Origin: Desulfopila aestuarii DSM 18488
Lineage (GTDB): Bacteria > Desulfobacterota > Desulfobulbia > Desulfobulbales > Desulfocapsaceae
Direction of reading: 5' to 3'
DNA: 64,000 nt
Assembly (NCBI RefSeq): GCF_900143695.1
Contig: NZ_FRFE01000001.1
Span: 310,001 to 374,000 of the forward strand
A program made the translations under genes and the position numbers. This document shows positions 43,207 to 51,331 of the stretch, piece after piece. Numbering within the stretch: the stretch's first letter is position 1; each line of letters starts with the position of its first letter. The notes below the pieces were generated by a model. That model was not told where the DNA came from. It did no database searches and saw only the letters and a program-made list of their open reading frames with translations.

Positions 43207-43835
43207 CACATAATATCGGGGTAGTGTGTATGCATACACTGCGGACAGATGGAGTGTGAAAAGCGTATATTCTGTTCTTCTGAGAAGTAGGCTTCAACTC
43301 TCTGCCACTCCCCGCTTTTGTTGTGTATTTTATTACAGTAGCAGCATATTCTGAGAAAATCGTTTGCAGAGAAGTACTGTTCTCGTTTTTTTTCAGTATG
43401 AGCTATTCGTGTGAGATTTATTCCGACTCCGAGAACTCGAGCGGTCTCTTCGATATTGCCATAGGGAATATCGTGTACCTGATACATATTACCTCGCAGC
43501 GTGTCCTGCCACTGCCATACCCGCTCTTTGTTGTCTGAAAAAACGTCCATAGCTGGGCACGGATTACAGGGTTCATTAGATTTTCTCAGGATGGAATAAC
43601 AACGGGTAAACTGATCTGGTATTCCGAACTCCTTACGGAAGGCGTGGTTCACGTAAGAAAGCGTATAATCTTTGGTGAGAAGGTAGATGAAGACCGGGAG
43701 ATGCTCGAGTATTTGGAGATTGTCTTCTTGGTTGTTGAGAGGGATAGCAGGATTTGCCGTAGGTGATGTTGCCCGACAAGTGAAGGCTGGACTGCAGGTA
43801 TTTTGAAGAGCATGCTTTTTTACCAGATTCCTCAT
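43206..43835 (-). CDS. PAS-domain protein with C-terminal paired-cysteine motif
   Basis: Residues about 38-135 form a PAS fold (LEHLPVFIYLLTKDYTLSYVN) with an inserted Cys pair (CNPCP). The C-terminus has ICCYCNKIHN, GEWQRVEAYFS and FSHSICPQCMHTHYPDI. This C-x2-C plus C-x2-C element is a recurring tail of PAS sensor proteins in deltaproteobacteria and may bind metal. No kinase, cyclase or DNA-binding output is present, so it would sense and signal by protein contact. GAGGTGA lies before the ATG. Function is unknown. Confidence 0.78.
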   Translation of the reverse strand: MRNLVKKHALQNTCSPAFTCRATSPTANPAIPLNNQEDNLQILEHLPVFIYLLTKDYTLSYVNHAFRKEFGIPDQFTRCYSILRKSNEPCNPCPAMDVFSDNKERVWQWQDTLRGNMYQVHDIPYGNIEETARVLGVGINLTRIAHTEKKREQYFSANDFLRICCYCNKIHNKSGEWQRVEAYFSEEQNIRFSHSICPQCMHTHYPDIM

Positions 43836-44197
43836 GTCGTCACCTCATAGAGTGTTCATTGGACGAGACTACCATTGTCTTTTAAACGCATGAGGACGAC
43901 CATGGTTACATGAGCAGCCCTTTTATTTGCATGCAGAAAAATCAGGGTACCGTTCACTTTTTCTGTAACTTTCTACATGCATAAACGTGTCTATCTGCAG
44001 AGCCTATGTTGCAATAGTCTATTTATTGGACATGAGGCTAAAAGCTGGGCAAGGCCCATGAGAATAATGATCTGAACAGCTGGCAACATTTAATATCGAA
44101 TGTTGCAGCCGGGCAGTATTGTTCTATTAGTGTGTCAGGCGAAGTGGTGTGTTGATGACTATCTCAACCCAGTCAAAACAGACAATGTCAAGAGAAC
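43836..44197. other. Divergent intergenic region, PAS protein / sigma factor
   Basis: These 362 bases hold no supported gene. The notable element is the inverted repeat at 44083-44106, listed separately. The remainder has no clear promoter. Confidence 0.5.
44083..44106. promoter_or_regulatory. Inverted repeat upstream of the ECF sigma operon
   Basis: GCAACATT (44083-44090) and AATGTTGC (44099-44106) form perfect 8-bp arms around an A/T-rich 8-bp centre, about 90 bp before the sigma factor start. It could be a repressor site or an mRNA hairpin. Confidence 0.45.
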
Positions 44198-44671
44198 ATG
44201 AATCTCTTCAAGGATTTCTATACAAGCCAGAAAGACAGGCTTTTCGGCTACATCCTCAAGCGAACGGGCAATCCGTCTCTTGCTGCAGATCTTGCCCAGG
44301 AGTCTTTTGTGAAATATATCGGGGCGTATGGGCAGTCGAGTCCGACTACCTCACTTCTGTATACCATCTGTCGTAACCTTATCATCGATCACTTCAGAAA
44401 GCAGAGACCCGAAGATCCTCTCGAGGATCATCATCAGTTGGCGGGAATGAATCAAGAGGAAAAGGTTATCCTGCGTGAAGAGACCAGGCAGGTGCTGCAG
44501 GCAATTGACCAGCTGGATGTGGTGGATGCAAAACTGCTTCGTCTTGTTGCGGGGAGTAATCTTTCCTACAAAGAGATCAGCAGGATCACCCATCTCAGCG
44601 AATCAAATATCAAAGTCAGAATTCACAGGGCGAGAATACAGTTGAAAAACATTTTAGGTAACCGGCCATGA
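44198..44671 (+). CDS. ECF-type RNA polymerase sigma factor
   Basis: The 157-residue protein has region 2 (YILKRTGNPSLAADLAQESFVKYI, then YTICRNLIIDHFRKQR) and region 4 (LRLVAGSNLSYKEISRITHLSESNIKVRIHRARIQLK), with no region 1 or 3, typical of extracytoplasmic-function sigma factors. It directs RNA polymerase to a small regulon, often including its own operon. Its stop overlaps the start of the next gene (ATGA), which encodes a membrane protein in the place of an anti-sigma factor. Confidence 0.93.
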   Translation: MNLFKDFYTSQKDRLFGYILKRTGNPSLAADLAQESFVKYIGAYGQSSPTTSLLYTICRNLIIDHFRKQRPEDPLEDHHQLAGMNQEEKVILREETRQVLQAIDQLDVVDAKLLRLVAGSNLSYKEISRITHLSESNIKVRIHRARIQLKNILGNRP

Positions 44672-45270
44672 ACGATCATCTTATCAGTCTCTTTATCGAT
44701 AATGAGTTGACACTGCACGAAAAAATTGATTTCATCGAGGCAGTGGCCGATAATAAACAGTTTTCTGATACAGCGCGGGACCTGCTCCGGCAGGAACTCA
44801 CCCTGGGTACGGCATTGGCCGATCTGCATTCTGTTTCCAATGTAATACAGCCGCAACCCGAGCGTGTGAAGAGGCGCTGGCTGCTTAGGCCCGCTTCGTT
44901 TGTCGGTGGATTTGTTCTGGCCTGCTGTCTTGCGGCACTTTTTCCGTTTGTTCGATATCCAACGGTACCGGCTGTTTCGGGGGATGAGACATATCGTTTT
45001 GTACTGTATCTGCCGGATGCCGGAGAGGCCAGCGTTATTGGGACATTTTCCAACTGGTCTCCCATCCCCATGGAGAAAGTAGGGAATAGTGGCTACTGGA
45101 CACTGAAGATGCAACTTCCGCCGGGTGAGTATCGTTACAGCTATCTGATTGAGCAGCATACCAGGATCTATGATCCAACTGTTTTAGACCGTGAAACTGA
45201 CGATTATGGAGGCGAGAACTCCATCTTGAATATTGCCGGTCTCATCAATGATGACCAGACCAGCAGTTGA
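44668..45270 (+). CDS. Membrane protein with putative anti-sigma head and CBM48-like carbohydrate-binding domain
   Basis: The 200 residues divide into a cytoplasmic helical head (1-68), one membrane span (about 75-95) and an extracytoplasmic immunoglobulin-like domain (107-190). The latter carries the AMPK/glycogen-binding (CBM48) pattern VIGTFSNWSPIPMEK, YWTLKMQLPPGEYRYSYLI and DDYGGENSILNI. The head is small and acidic (HLISLFIDNELTLHEKIDF), like short zinc-less anti-sigma domains. Coupling to the sigma gene by a 4-nt overlap supports an anti-sigma role, which is inferred. A glycan or peptidoglycan ligand outside the membrane could control release of the sigma factor. Confidence 0.8.
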   Translation: MNDHLISLFIDNELTLHEKIDFIEAVADNKQFSDTARDLLRQELTLGTALADLHSVSNVIQPQPERVKRRWLLRPASFVGGFVLACCLAALFPFVRYPTVPAVSGDETYRFVLYLPDAGEASVIGTFSNWSPIPMEKVGNSGYWTLKMQLPPGEYRYSYLIEQHTRIYDPTVLDRETDDYGGENSILNIAGLINDDQTSS

Positions 45271-45309
45271 ACCGGAGTATGGGTAGATTTCTCGCATTTT
45301 TCCTCTACG

Positions 45310-45702
45310 ATGTTGAGACTCTTACCAACCGTTACGAAACTGGTGCACAGACCTCCTTCGATCCTTTTACAGGTGAAGCAATTCTCCCTGCTTTTTCTCT
45401 GCCTTCTGCCCGCATTGAGCAGCTGTGTGTCCCCTCGTGTTCTCCAGAATTCTCAAGTCCCTTCGACATTGACGCTGTTCCAGCCGACTGCCCGTCAAGT
45501 GACTTTCCATTCATCGCTGAACGGATTTATGGCAGAGCCGGCTATGCTTACACCAGACGGCTCCTGGCAGATTTCTTTGCCTGGCAACGAATCGTTTCGA
45601 TATTTTTATATGATAGACGGGAAAAAATTTCTCCCAGATTGCCTGCTTCGGGAAAATGATGATTTCGGTGGCGAGAACTGCATTTATTCACCTGAATTGT
45701 AA
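45310..45702 (+). CDS. Small lipoprotein with CBM48-like domain
   Basis: The frame encodes a lipoprotein signal with the lipobox LSSC (Cys39) after a hydrophobic core, then a short beta-rich domain ending RENDDFGGENCIYSPEL. That ending matches the DDYGGENSILNI ending of the preceding gene, so the two are related. The domain is shorter and lacks the GTFSNW turn (it has HSSLNGF). A competing frame of similar length (45267-45659) lacks this similarity and is rejected. The start is uncertain; no clear ribosome site precedes the ATG. Confidence 0.65.
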   Translation: MLRLLPTVTKLVHRPPSILLQVKQFSLLFLCLLPALSSCVSPRVLQNSQVPSTLTLFQPTARQVTFHSSLNGFMAEPAMLTPDGSWQISLPGNESFRYFYMIDGKKFLPDCLLRENDDFGGENCIYSPEL

Positions 45703-45871
45703 CCTTATTTTCTTTGATCCGTTTAATAAAGCAACACGCCAACCATTTACCCCGGCGCAGCTGGGATATGGTGTTGAACAAGACGTTTCGCTGGTAATTT
45801 AACGGGAAGGTTTGGACAAAAAGAGAGGGGAAGAGTTGGTTTTCGATTTCAAACCGACAAACGAGGAGAGT

Positions 45872-46849
45872 ATGAAAGGTCTTTGTCTTTCAGTTGTTTT
45901 AGGATTTTTTCTCATACAGGGGACCGCTCTGGCCGTAACGGGGAGTGGTGGGAACGCTGGTTCCCCAACGACTACCGAACGATTTCTCGGCGAGAGTATT
46001 GCTTCCGGCGAGCTGACGCAGCTCAAATCAGCCATGCAACGTTCAGGATTCACAGAAGATGAGGTTTCGCGGATTCACGCTGGCCTCAGTGAAGCGGTCA
46101 GTCATGGGGTACCTTCGGGGCCACTAATGGGGAAGATCAACGAAGGCATCGTCAAAGGCGCATCTGCAGAGCAGATAATACGGGCCGTGACTATGGTGGG
46201 TGAAAGATACACTCGGGCTGGGCAGTATCTGCAGGAACTTGGATTACAAAAAAATGGTGGAGGCGCTGTCCTGGAGCTACTGGTCAATGCTCAGTCTGCC
46301 GGGATGGCTCCAGAGGATCTGGGTAGGGTTATTTCACTACTGCGTGATGAAACACGCCGCAACAACGACCGAACCCGTGATGATCGACTCATCTGGGAAA
46401 CGCTGGTCTTTACCCAGGAGCTCAGAAGGCTTGGTGTCAATTCAAAGTTGATTGCCGATATGGCCTCAAGCTTGTTGGTAAAAGGGGCCGATAGCGTTGA
46501 TTTTGGCAATATGACAGCCAATTTCAGAAAAACAGGTGATCGACGCCTGGTTGGAGAACAAGCGAACTTCTTGTTTGGTAAAATTGAGGCTGGTGCGGAT
46601 ATTGTCGAGGTGCGAAAATCTGTGCAGACCGGAATGAACGGCCGGGTGGAGCAGATAACGAAGCCGGAGTCGGATACGGGTGCTGGTAAGGGAGGGCAGC
46701 AGGGGCAGGATAACGGCGGCGGCCAACAGAATAGTGGGCAGAATAGCGGGGGAGGCGAAGTCAGTGGAAGCGGTGGCGGCGGAGGTAATGGCGGTGGCGG
46801 TGGATCAGCTGGCGGAGACAGTGGAGGTCAAGGTCAGAAAGGCAAATAA
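45872..46849 (+). CDS. Secreted protein of unknown function with Gly/Gln-rich tail
   Basis: A signal peptide (1-20, ending TALAVTG) precedes about 240 residues of helical sequence rich in Glu, Ala and Leu (LTQLKSAMQRSGFTEDEVSRI and LLRDETRRNNDRTRDDRLIW in part). The last 65 residues are almost only Gly, Gln, Ser and Asn (46675-46840). No known domain is recognised. The ATG at 45872 follows GAGGAG by 3 nt, slightly close, but the signal peptide begins there. It is on the same strand as the sigma operon, 170 nt behind it, and could be one of its targets. Confidence 0.72.
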   Translation: MKGLCLSVVLGFFLIQGTALAVTGSGGNAGSPTTTERFLGESIASGELTQLKSAMQRSGFTEDEVSRIHAGLSEAVSHGVPSGPLMGKINEGIVKGASAEQIIRAVTMVGERYTRAGQYLQELGLQKNGGGAVLELLVNAQSAGMAPEDLGRVISLLRDETRRNNDRTRDDRLIWETLVFTQELRRLGVNSKLIADMASSLLVKGADSVDFGNMTANFRKTGDRRLVGEQANFLFGKIEAGADIVEVRKSVQTGMNGRVEQITKPESDTGAGKGGQQGQDNGGGQQNSGQNSGGGEVSGSGGGGGNGGGGGSAGGDSGGQGQKGK

Positions 46850-46923
46850 GTTGCAACTGCCGTTGTACTTTCTGCCAACCTTCTGATCAGGCTACCGCTT
46901 CTTTTTTCTCAAGAGACAAACTC

Positions 46924-47259
46924 TCAGGTAGATTCTTCCAGGTTGCGAAGACGAACCTGCAGATCTTTTTCCAGCTGTACTGCCACCCGGGCCATTGCCT
47001 CGGATTCGCGGATGGGGCCGGAGTTATTCCAGCCCACTCTGAAGGCGGTCTCTTTCTTTTCCCTGAACTCAGCCACTGAGTTAACGAAATGTTTGTAGCA
47101 CAGCAGTTTCTGGAGGATGTGCCTCTCCTCGGAGCTGAGGTCTCTGTCTGTATCTATTTCGGTATTGTCGGCTAGGCGAATGATCATATCCGTTGTTACA
47201 GCTCCCGGCAGGTGGTGCAGTATAGGCAAGGGTTTCAAGTTGTCCTTCATGTTAACCAT
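46924..47259 (-). CDS. Hypothetical protein of 111 residues
   Basis: The composition is that of a real soluble protein: charged, helical, with RLADNTEIDTDRDLSSEERH and AMARVAVQLEKDLQVRLRNL. No known domain is recognised. Two starts are possible (47259 and 47250) and neither has a good ribosome site. It faces the opposite way to its neighbours. The call rests on composition only. Confidence 0.45.
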   Translation of the reverse strand: MVNMKDNLKPLPILHHLPGAVTTDMIIRLADNTEIDTDRDLSSEERHILQKLLCYKHFVNSVAEFREKKETAFRVGWNNSGPIRESEAMARVAVQLEKDLQVRLRNLEEST

Positions 47260-47531
47260 AGATGGTGTCTGTCGTCAAATTCCTCTTTGGGACAAATAGC
47301 GAACCATGAACACAGAACATTTCATCTTTCGCTGTTTATCCAGGGCAAAAAAGTTGGAAGGACCTGTCTCTACGATGGTGCCGAATGCATCCTTGTTGCT
47401 CTACTCTTCGTATGCTAAAGTACTCAGGATCTATGTGAATGTTTCTGTCCTGGACTGTCAGGCAACAGGTTATAAACTGTATGCAGGGATAACGGATGTG
47501 CCTGGTTCAACAAAGCGGGGAGAGCTGGATT

Positions 47532-48308
47532 GTGGAACTATCTCGATTAAGATACGCGTTGTATGGCTGCACTTTCACAATTTTGCTGGCAACTGCTCTT
47601 TTCTCTGGTGGTTGCACGGCCCTAAAGAGAGCTGAAGACCGGGAAGCGAAAATGGCCGAGCAGAATCAGGTGCTGCAAAGCAAAGTGGACAACCTGCAGG
47701 CTCGGCTTGAACTGCAGAATGTGGTAACGGCCAGGCTGCAGATGGAATTGGTCCAGAAAAAGGAAGAGATTGCCCGCCTGCGCGCGGCCGGTCTGGGATT
47801 AGCCAAGGGGATTGCCAGTAATACCATCCGCACTCCGGCTGCAAACACCAGGGTGGAAACAGTAGCCTACCTGGCCGAAGTCACAACGGAAATAGAGACG
47901 GCACGGGAGAGAAGCAGACCGGAGGATCAGGAACTTTTTGCCGAAGCAGACAGATTCATGACCCAGAGTAACCGTGAACTGGAAAGTGATCGCTATGAGC
48001 AGGCCACTTTGTTGGCAGCACAGGCGTTGGAGCTGATTAGCAGGCAGCGTTTCAACGATGAGGGTGAGGCAAAGATCGTACCGGAAACCTACAACGATTT
48101 CATCGCCCCGCTTGACTTGAAAGTTGCCAAAATGAGCAATATCAGAAAGGCCCCTGGCAAGAGAGGGAAACTGGTCACGACGGTTGAGCCGGGGACAAGC
48201 GTTACCGCTATTGGCCATAAAGGGTACTGGATCAAGGTTTCACTGCAGGACGGCAGGGGCGGATGGATATATTACTCCCTGCTTTCTATTCCCCAAAAGC
48301 TGCAATGA
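47532..48308 (+). CDS. Lipoprotein with coiled coil and C-terminal SH3 domain
   Basis: The lipobox LFSGGC puts the lipidated Cys at residue 28 when the GTG at 47532 is the start, which follows GGGGAG. An ATG at 47496 would place it at residue 40. A coiled coil (about 35-85, AEQNQVLQSKVDNLQARLEL) is followed by a helical part and an SH3b-like domain (about 190-255) with ISNIRKAPGKRGK-like entry KMSNIRKAPGKRGK and GYWIKVSLQDGRGGWIYY. Such proteins usually bind peptidoglycan or an envelope partner. It is convergent with the diguanylate cyclase gene. Confidence 0.78.
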   Translation: MELSRLRYALYGCTFTILLATALFSGGCTALKRAEDREAKMAEQNQVLQSKVDNLQARLELQNVVTARLQMELVQKKEEIARLRAAGLGLAKGIASNTIRTPAANTRVETVAYLAEVTTEIETARERSRPEDQELFAEADRFMTQSNRELESDRYEQATLLAAQALELISRQRFNDEGEAKIVPETYNDFIAPLDLKVAKMSNIRKAPGKRGKLVTTVEPGTSVTAIGHKGYWIKVSLQDGRGGWIYYSLLSIPQKLQ

Positions 48309-48344
48309 TGGGTTTTCCATAGTGCATTCACTTGCGAGTGCACC

Positions 48345-50033
48345 TCATGCCTGATTCAGGACCTCTCCTGTTTCCATAATGGTTGGGATACACACCCGGT
48401 TCCGCCCTTCCGATTTTGCCCGATAGAGAGCTTCGTCTACTCTGGCGATCAGGCTGTTCACTGTTTCGTCGCTTGGGTGTATGGCGCTGGCCCCGACACT
48501 GATGGTTATCCGCAATTCATGCCCATTCCAGGAAAATACGTGCCGCTCCACGGCTCGCCGGATACGCTCTGCGCTCTGTACTGCCTGGGCCTGATCTGCG
48601 GTATCGAGGATAACCACGAACTCTTCTCCGCCATAACGTCCTGCGGTATCGAGGGTTCGAAGGATGGTGCCAAGAATACTGGCTATCTCTACCAGTATAC
48701 TGTCGCCAGCCTGATGGCCGTAGGTGTCGTTCACCTTTTTGAAAAAGTCGATATCAAGCATCAGCAGGGAGAAGCTGGTGCCATGCCGATAAAATCCTTC
48801 CAATTGCAACTCAAGGCTGGTCATGATTTGCTTGCGGTTAGCAAGACCGGTGAGTGGGTCAGTGGTTGCCAGTTCCTCAAGCCGGGTCTGGTTTTCCTGC
48901 AGTCGCTCGACCATCTCGTTGAACATGGTGGTGACTAACCCGAGTTCATCTTTTCTACGCACCGGTACCGAGACCTGCAGATCACCGCCAGCCACCTGCT
49001 GCACACCTTTGATCAATTCCTTGAGGGGGAAAATGATTTGACGGGCGATGATGACTGCTGTCCCGCCGATAACAACGGAGAGCAGCGCAGTGATCAGCAG
49101 AATTTGGTTGCGTGCCTCCATGATCGTGGCATAGACGTCATCCCTGTTTTTCTCCATGAGAAGATACCAGGGAAGCTCGGTAAAGGAAAAACCCATGCCC
49201 AGAACGGCGACCTGCTTCCTGTTCACATATTCATGGAGAATGCCTGGCTGTTGAAAAAGTTTCAGGGCTTCTTCCGTTACGATATCGGCGGTGTCAGCGG
49301 AACCGGTCGGAGTGCTGCTGAAGATGATTCTACCGTCTTTTTCAAGGAGTGTGACGGCGCTGCCATTCTGAATTCTGCGGTCTGGAAGCGAACCGGTGAC
49401 CAGGCTCCGTATTGTGTCGAGATGGGCTTCCAGCACAAAAAAGCCGATAACCGCGTTCTCAGTGCTTTCAATCAGTGGAATACCAATCAACACCAGCGGG
49501 CCGCCCTCCGGGTCGGTGAGAAAATAGTTGCCGATGAAATACTGGTTGTGTTGTACCTGCTCCTGCCAGTTGTCCGGCAACATTACAAATTTTTCCTGCA
49601 GCACAGGGCTGGAGGATGCAAGAACTTTTCCTCCCGCATCCAACACGGCAAGGGTTTGATAATTCTGAAATTTGGTGATAATGATCCCGAGATAGGTACT
49701 GATCTTTTTTAGGGCCTCTTCCGTTTTTTCTGATGGCCCGGTGGTGCTGGTTTTTTCACGCTGATAGATCCCCAGGTTTTCCGGAACCACGAAAGAGTTG
49801 GAGAATACCCGCAGGTCGTAGTTGCGTTCCTTGAACCAGAGCCCTATTTCGCGCTCGATGATATCCGCCGAACCGGTGAGTTGCTGTTCAATCTTGGCGG
49901 TGGTGGTCTTTCGGGATATGTCATACCAGAACCAGCCCATACCAATGGACGGAACGAGGGTAACGAGAATGGAAAAGAAGAGAATCCTATTCCGGATCGA
50001 ACCTGGTCGCTGCCAACTGTTGTCTATGTTCAT
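48345..50033 (-). CDS. Membrane diguanylate cyclase (Cache sensor, HAMP, GGDEF)
   Basis: Two membrane spans (about 15-38 and 315-337) flank a periplasmic Cache-type sensor of about 270 residues. A HAMP linker (IIFPLKELIKGVQQVAGGDL) leads to the GGDEF domain with an active-type GGEEF motif in AGRYGGEEFVVIL and the inhibitory site RTLD five residues before it. It should make cyclic di-GMP in response to a small periplasmic ligand. The frame is open to a TTG at 50090, which would add 19 Pro-rich residues; neither start has a good ribosome site, and the ATG is chosen. Confidence 0.92.
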   Translation of the reverse strand: MNIDNSWQRPGSIRNRILFFSILVTLVPSIGMGWFWYDISRKTTTAKIEQQLTGSADIIEREIGLWFKERNYDLRVFSNSFVVPENLGIYQREKTSTTGPSEKTEEALKKISTYLGIIITKFQNYQTLAVLDAGGKVLASSSPVLQEKFVMLPDNWQEQVQHNQYFIGNYFLTDPEGGPLVLIGIPLIESTENAVIGFFVLEAHLDTIRSLVTGSLPDRRIQNGSAVTLLEKDGRIIFSSTPTGSADTADIVTEEALKLFQQPGILHEYVNRKQVAVLGMGFSFTELPWYLLMEKNRDDVYATIMEARNQILLITALLSVVIGGTAVIIARQIIFPLKELIKGVQQVAGGDLQVSVPVRRKDELGLVTTMFNEMVERLQENQTRLEELATTDPLTGLANRKQIMTSLELQLEGFYRHGTSFSLLMLDIDFFKKVNDTYGHQAGDSILVEIASILGTILRTLDTAGRYGGEEFVVILDTADQAQAVQSAERIRRAVERHVFSWNGHELRITISVGASAIHPSDETVNSLIARVDEALYRAKSEGRNRVCIPTIMETGEVLNQA

Positions 50034-50275
50034 AGCGTGAGTCGGTGAAGCCGGTTTTTCTGGTAATGTATTTTCCGGTGGTGTGGTCAAGCTGTGAAAT
50101 GTACCAGTCCGACAGGCAGGTAACGGGTTTCCGAGACATTGGCGGATAACACTGTCTGCCTGACAATGTAAAATACCGGTAACCTTCTCAAGTTGTAGCA
50201 GATTGCTGTAGGGAACTCAAGGGAGGGGGAAAATATCGGGGCCGGCAAGATGCACCAGCCCCGTTTTGATGGGCA

Positions 50276-51328
50276 TCAGTTACCGGCAGGGTCAGCCGGA
50301 ACAGGAGGAACTGCCGGCAGGGCCGATTGCGCCGGAACAGCCTCTGCTGCTGATGTCTCGGTTGCGGCCGCAGCTGTTGGTTCTGGCTCCGCTTCCGGTT
50401 GTATCACAAGAAGTGCATCACGATTGTATTTCTTGAGCTGTTCGACACTTGCTTTGCTGACCACAAAAAGCAATTCCTTGTCCGAACGCTTTACGGCAAA
50501 GGTGTTGTCGTCTTTTTGGGCAAAGGCATACTCCAGATTCGTGTCGTTTACAGTGTGCACGGTGAACTTCAGTTCCGGTTTTTCAATGGCGATCTTGCTG
50601 CTCTCCTGCGGATCGATGACCGAGGTGATTGTCAGGCCGGTAATGGCGTTGGCCAGTTCGCCTGCAACCGTAACGTCGAGATTCTCGCCATCTTTTTCCG
50701 CCAGCCGCCAGGTGGAGGGAGAATCCTTCTTTTCCACCTTTTTCCGGATGAGTGAGAAATCAGCATACTCGATACCGGCCAGGTCCTTGTCGCTCACCTG
50801 TAGCAACGTCTTGTCCAGCCATTTGTCGCTATCGGTCTCCAATTCATAGGTGGACAGGTTCACGGCGACGATGTCGTCGCTACCCGCATTCCTGGCGTGG
50901 ACCTGGCGGAAGGCCGGTGAGGTGCCGATAAAGAGGTCACCGGCCACGGTATCGTTGCGGTGCACCACCAGATGGCGTACAAAGCTATCTTCACTTACCT
51001 GGAACCGTTTGGCGGCTTCCCTGGAGCTGGCAACCACAAAGCCCTGTTTCAGTGCCACGAGCTTATCGATCAGGGTGGTCGCCTGCTTTTGATCAGCGGG
51101 CAGGTCGAAGGTTTCCGGCAGAATCCAGGCGCCGTTTCTTTTCTCCAGTATCACTTTTTCATCTTTATCTCCGATAATCGTAAGACCGGTGACTTCTTCA
51201 CCTTTCACCGCGAGAAAAGGTGTCTCCGGCGAGGTGCTCATATCCTTCCGGTTGGTGATCTGGCTGAAGGCCACGAGTCCCAGCTGAACCAGCAGCAGGA
51301 TGGCCGCCGCAATAGTTATTTTTTTCAT
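50276..51328 (-). CDS. DUF4340 protein, accessory to Gld-type ABC transporter
   Basis: The 350-residue protein has an N-terminal membrane anchor (about 5-23), a repeated DUF4340 beta-rich domain (ITNRKDMSTSPETPFLAVKG region and AGIEYADFSLIRKKVEKK), and an Ala/Pro-rich tail (last 40 residues). DUF4340 proteins regularly follow GldG-like genes, as here, 3 nt downstream of the fused permease gene. It probably sits outside the inner membrane with that transporter. Exact role is unknown. GGGAGG precedes the ATG. Confidence 0.82.
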   Translation of the reverse strand: MKKITIAAAILLLVQLGLVAFSQITNRKDMSTSPETPFLAVKGEEVTGLTIIGDKDEKVILEKRNGAWILPETFDLPADQKQATTLIDKLVALKQGFVVASSREAAKRFQVSEDSFVRHLVVHRNDTVAGDLFIGTSPAFRQVHARNAGSDDIVAVNLSTYELETDSDKWLDKTLLQVSDKDLAGIEYADFSLIRKKVEKKDSPSTWRLAEKDGENLDVTVAGELANAITGLTITSVIDPQESSKIAIEKPELKFTVHTVNDTNLEYAFAQKDDNTFAVKRSDKELLFVVSKASVEQLKKYNRDALLVIQPEAEPEPTAAAATETSAAEAVPAQSALPAVPPVPADPAGN

Positions 51329-51331
51329 CGT

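Noticed and set aside
45267-45659. Alternative frame of 130 codons over the small CBM48-like lipoprotein
   Set aside because: The frame at 45310-45702 has a lipobox and shares the DDFGGEN ending with its neighbour; the other frame has neither.
46675-46845. Apparent GGC/GGT repeat
   Set aside because: It is the Gly-rich coding tail of the secreted protein.
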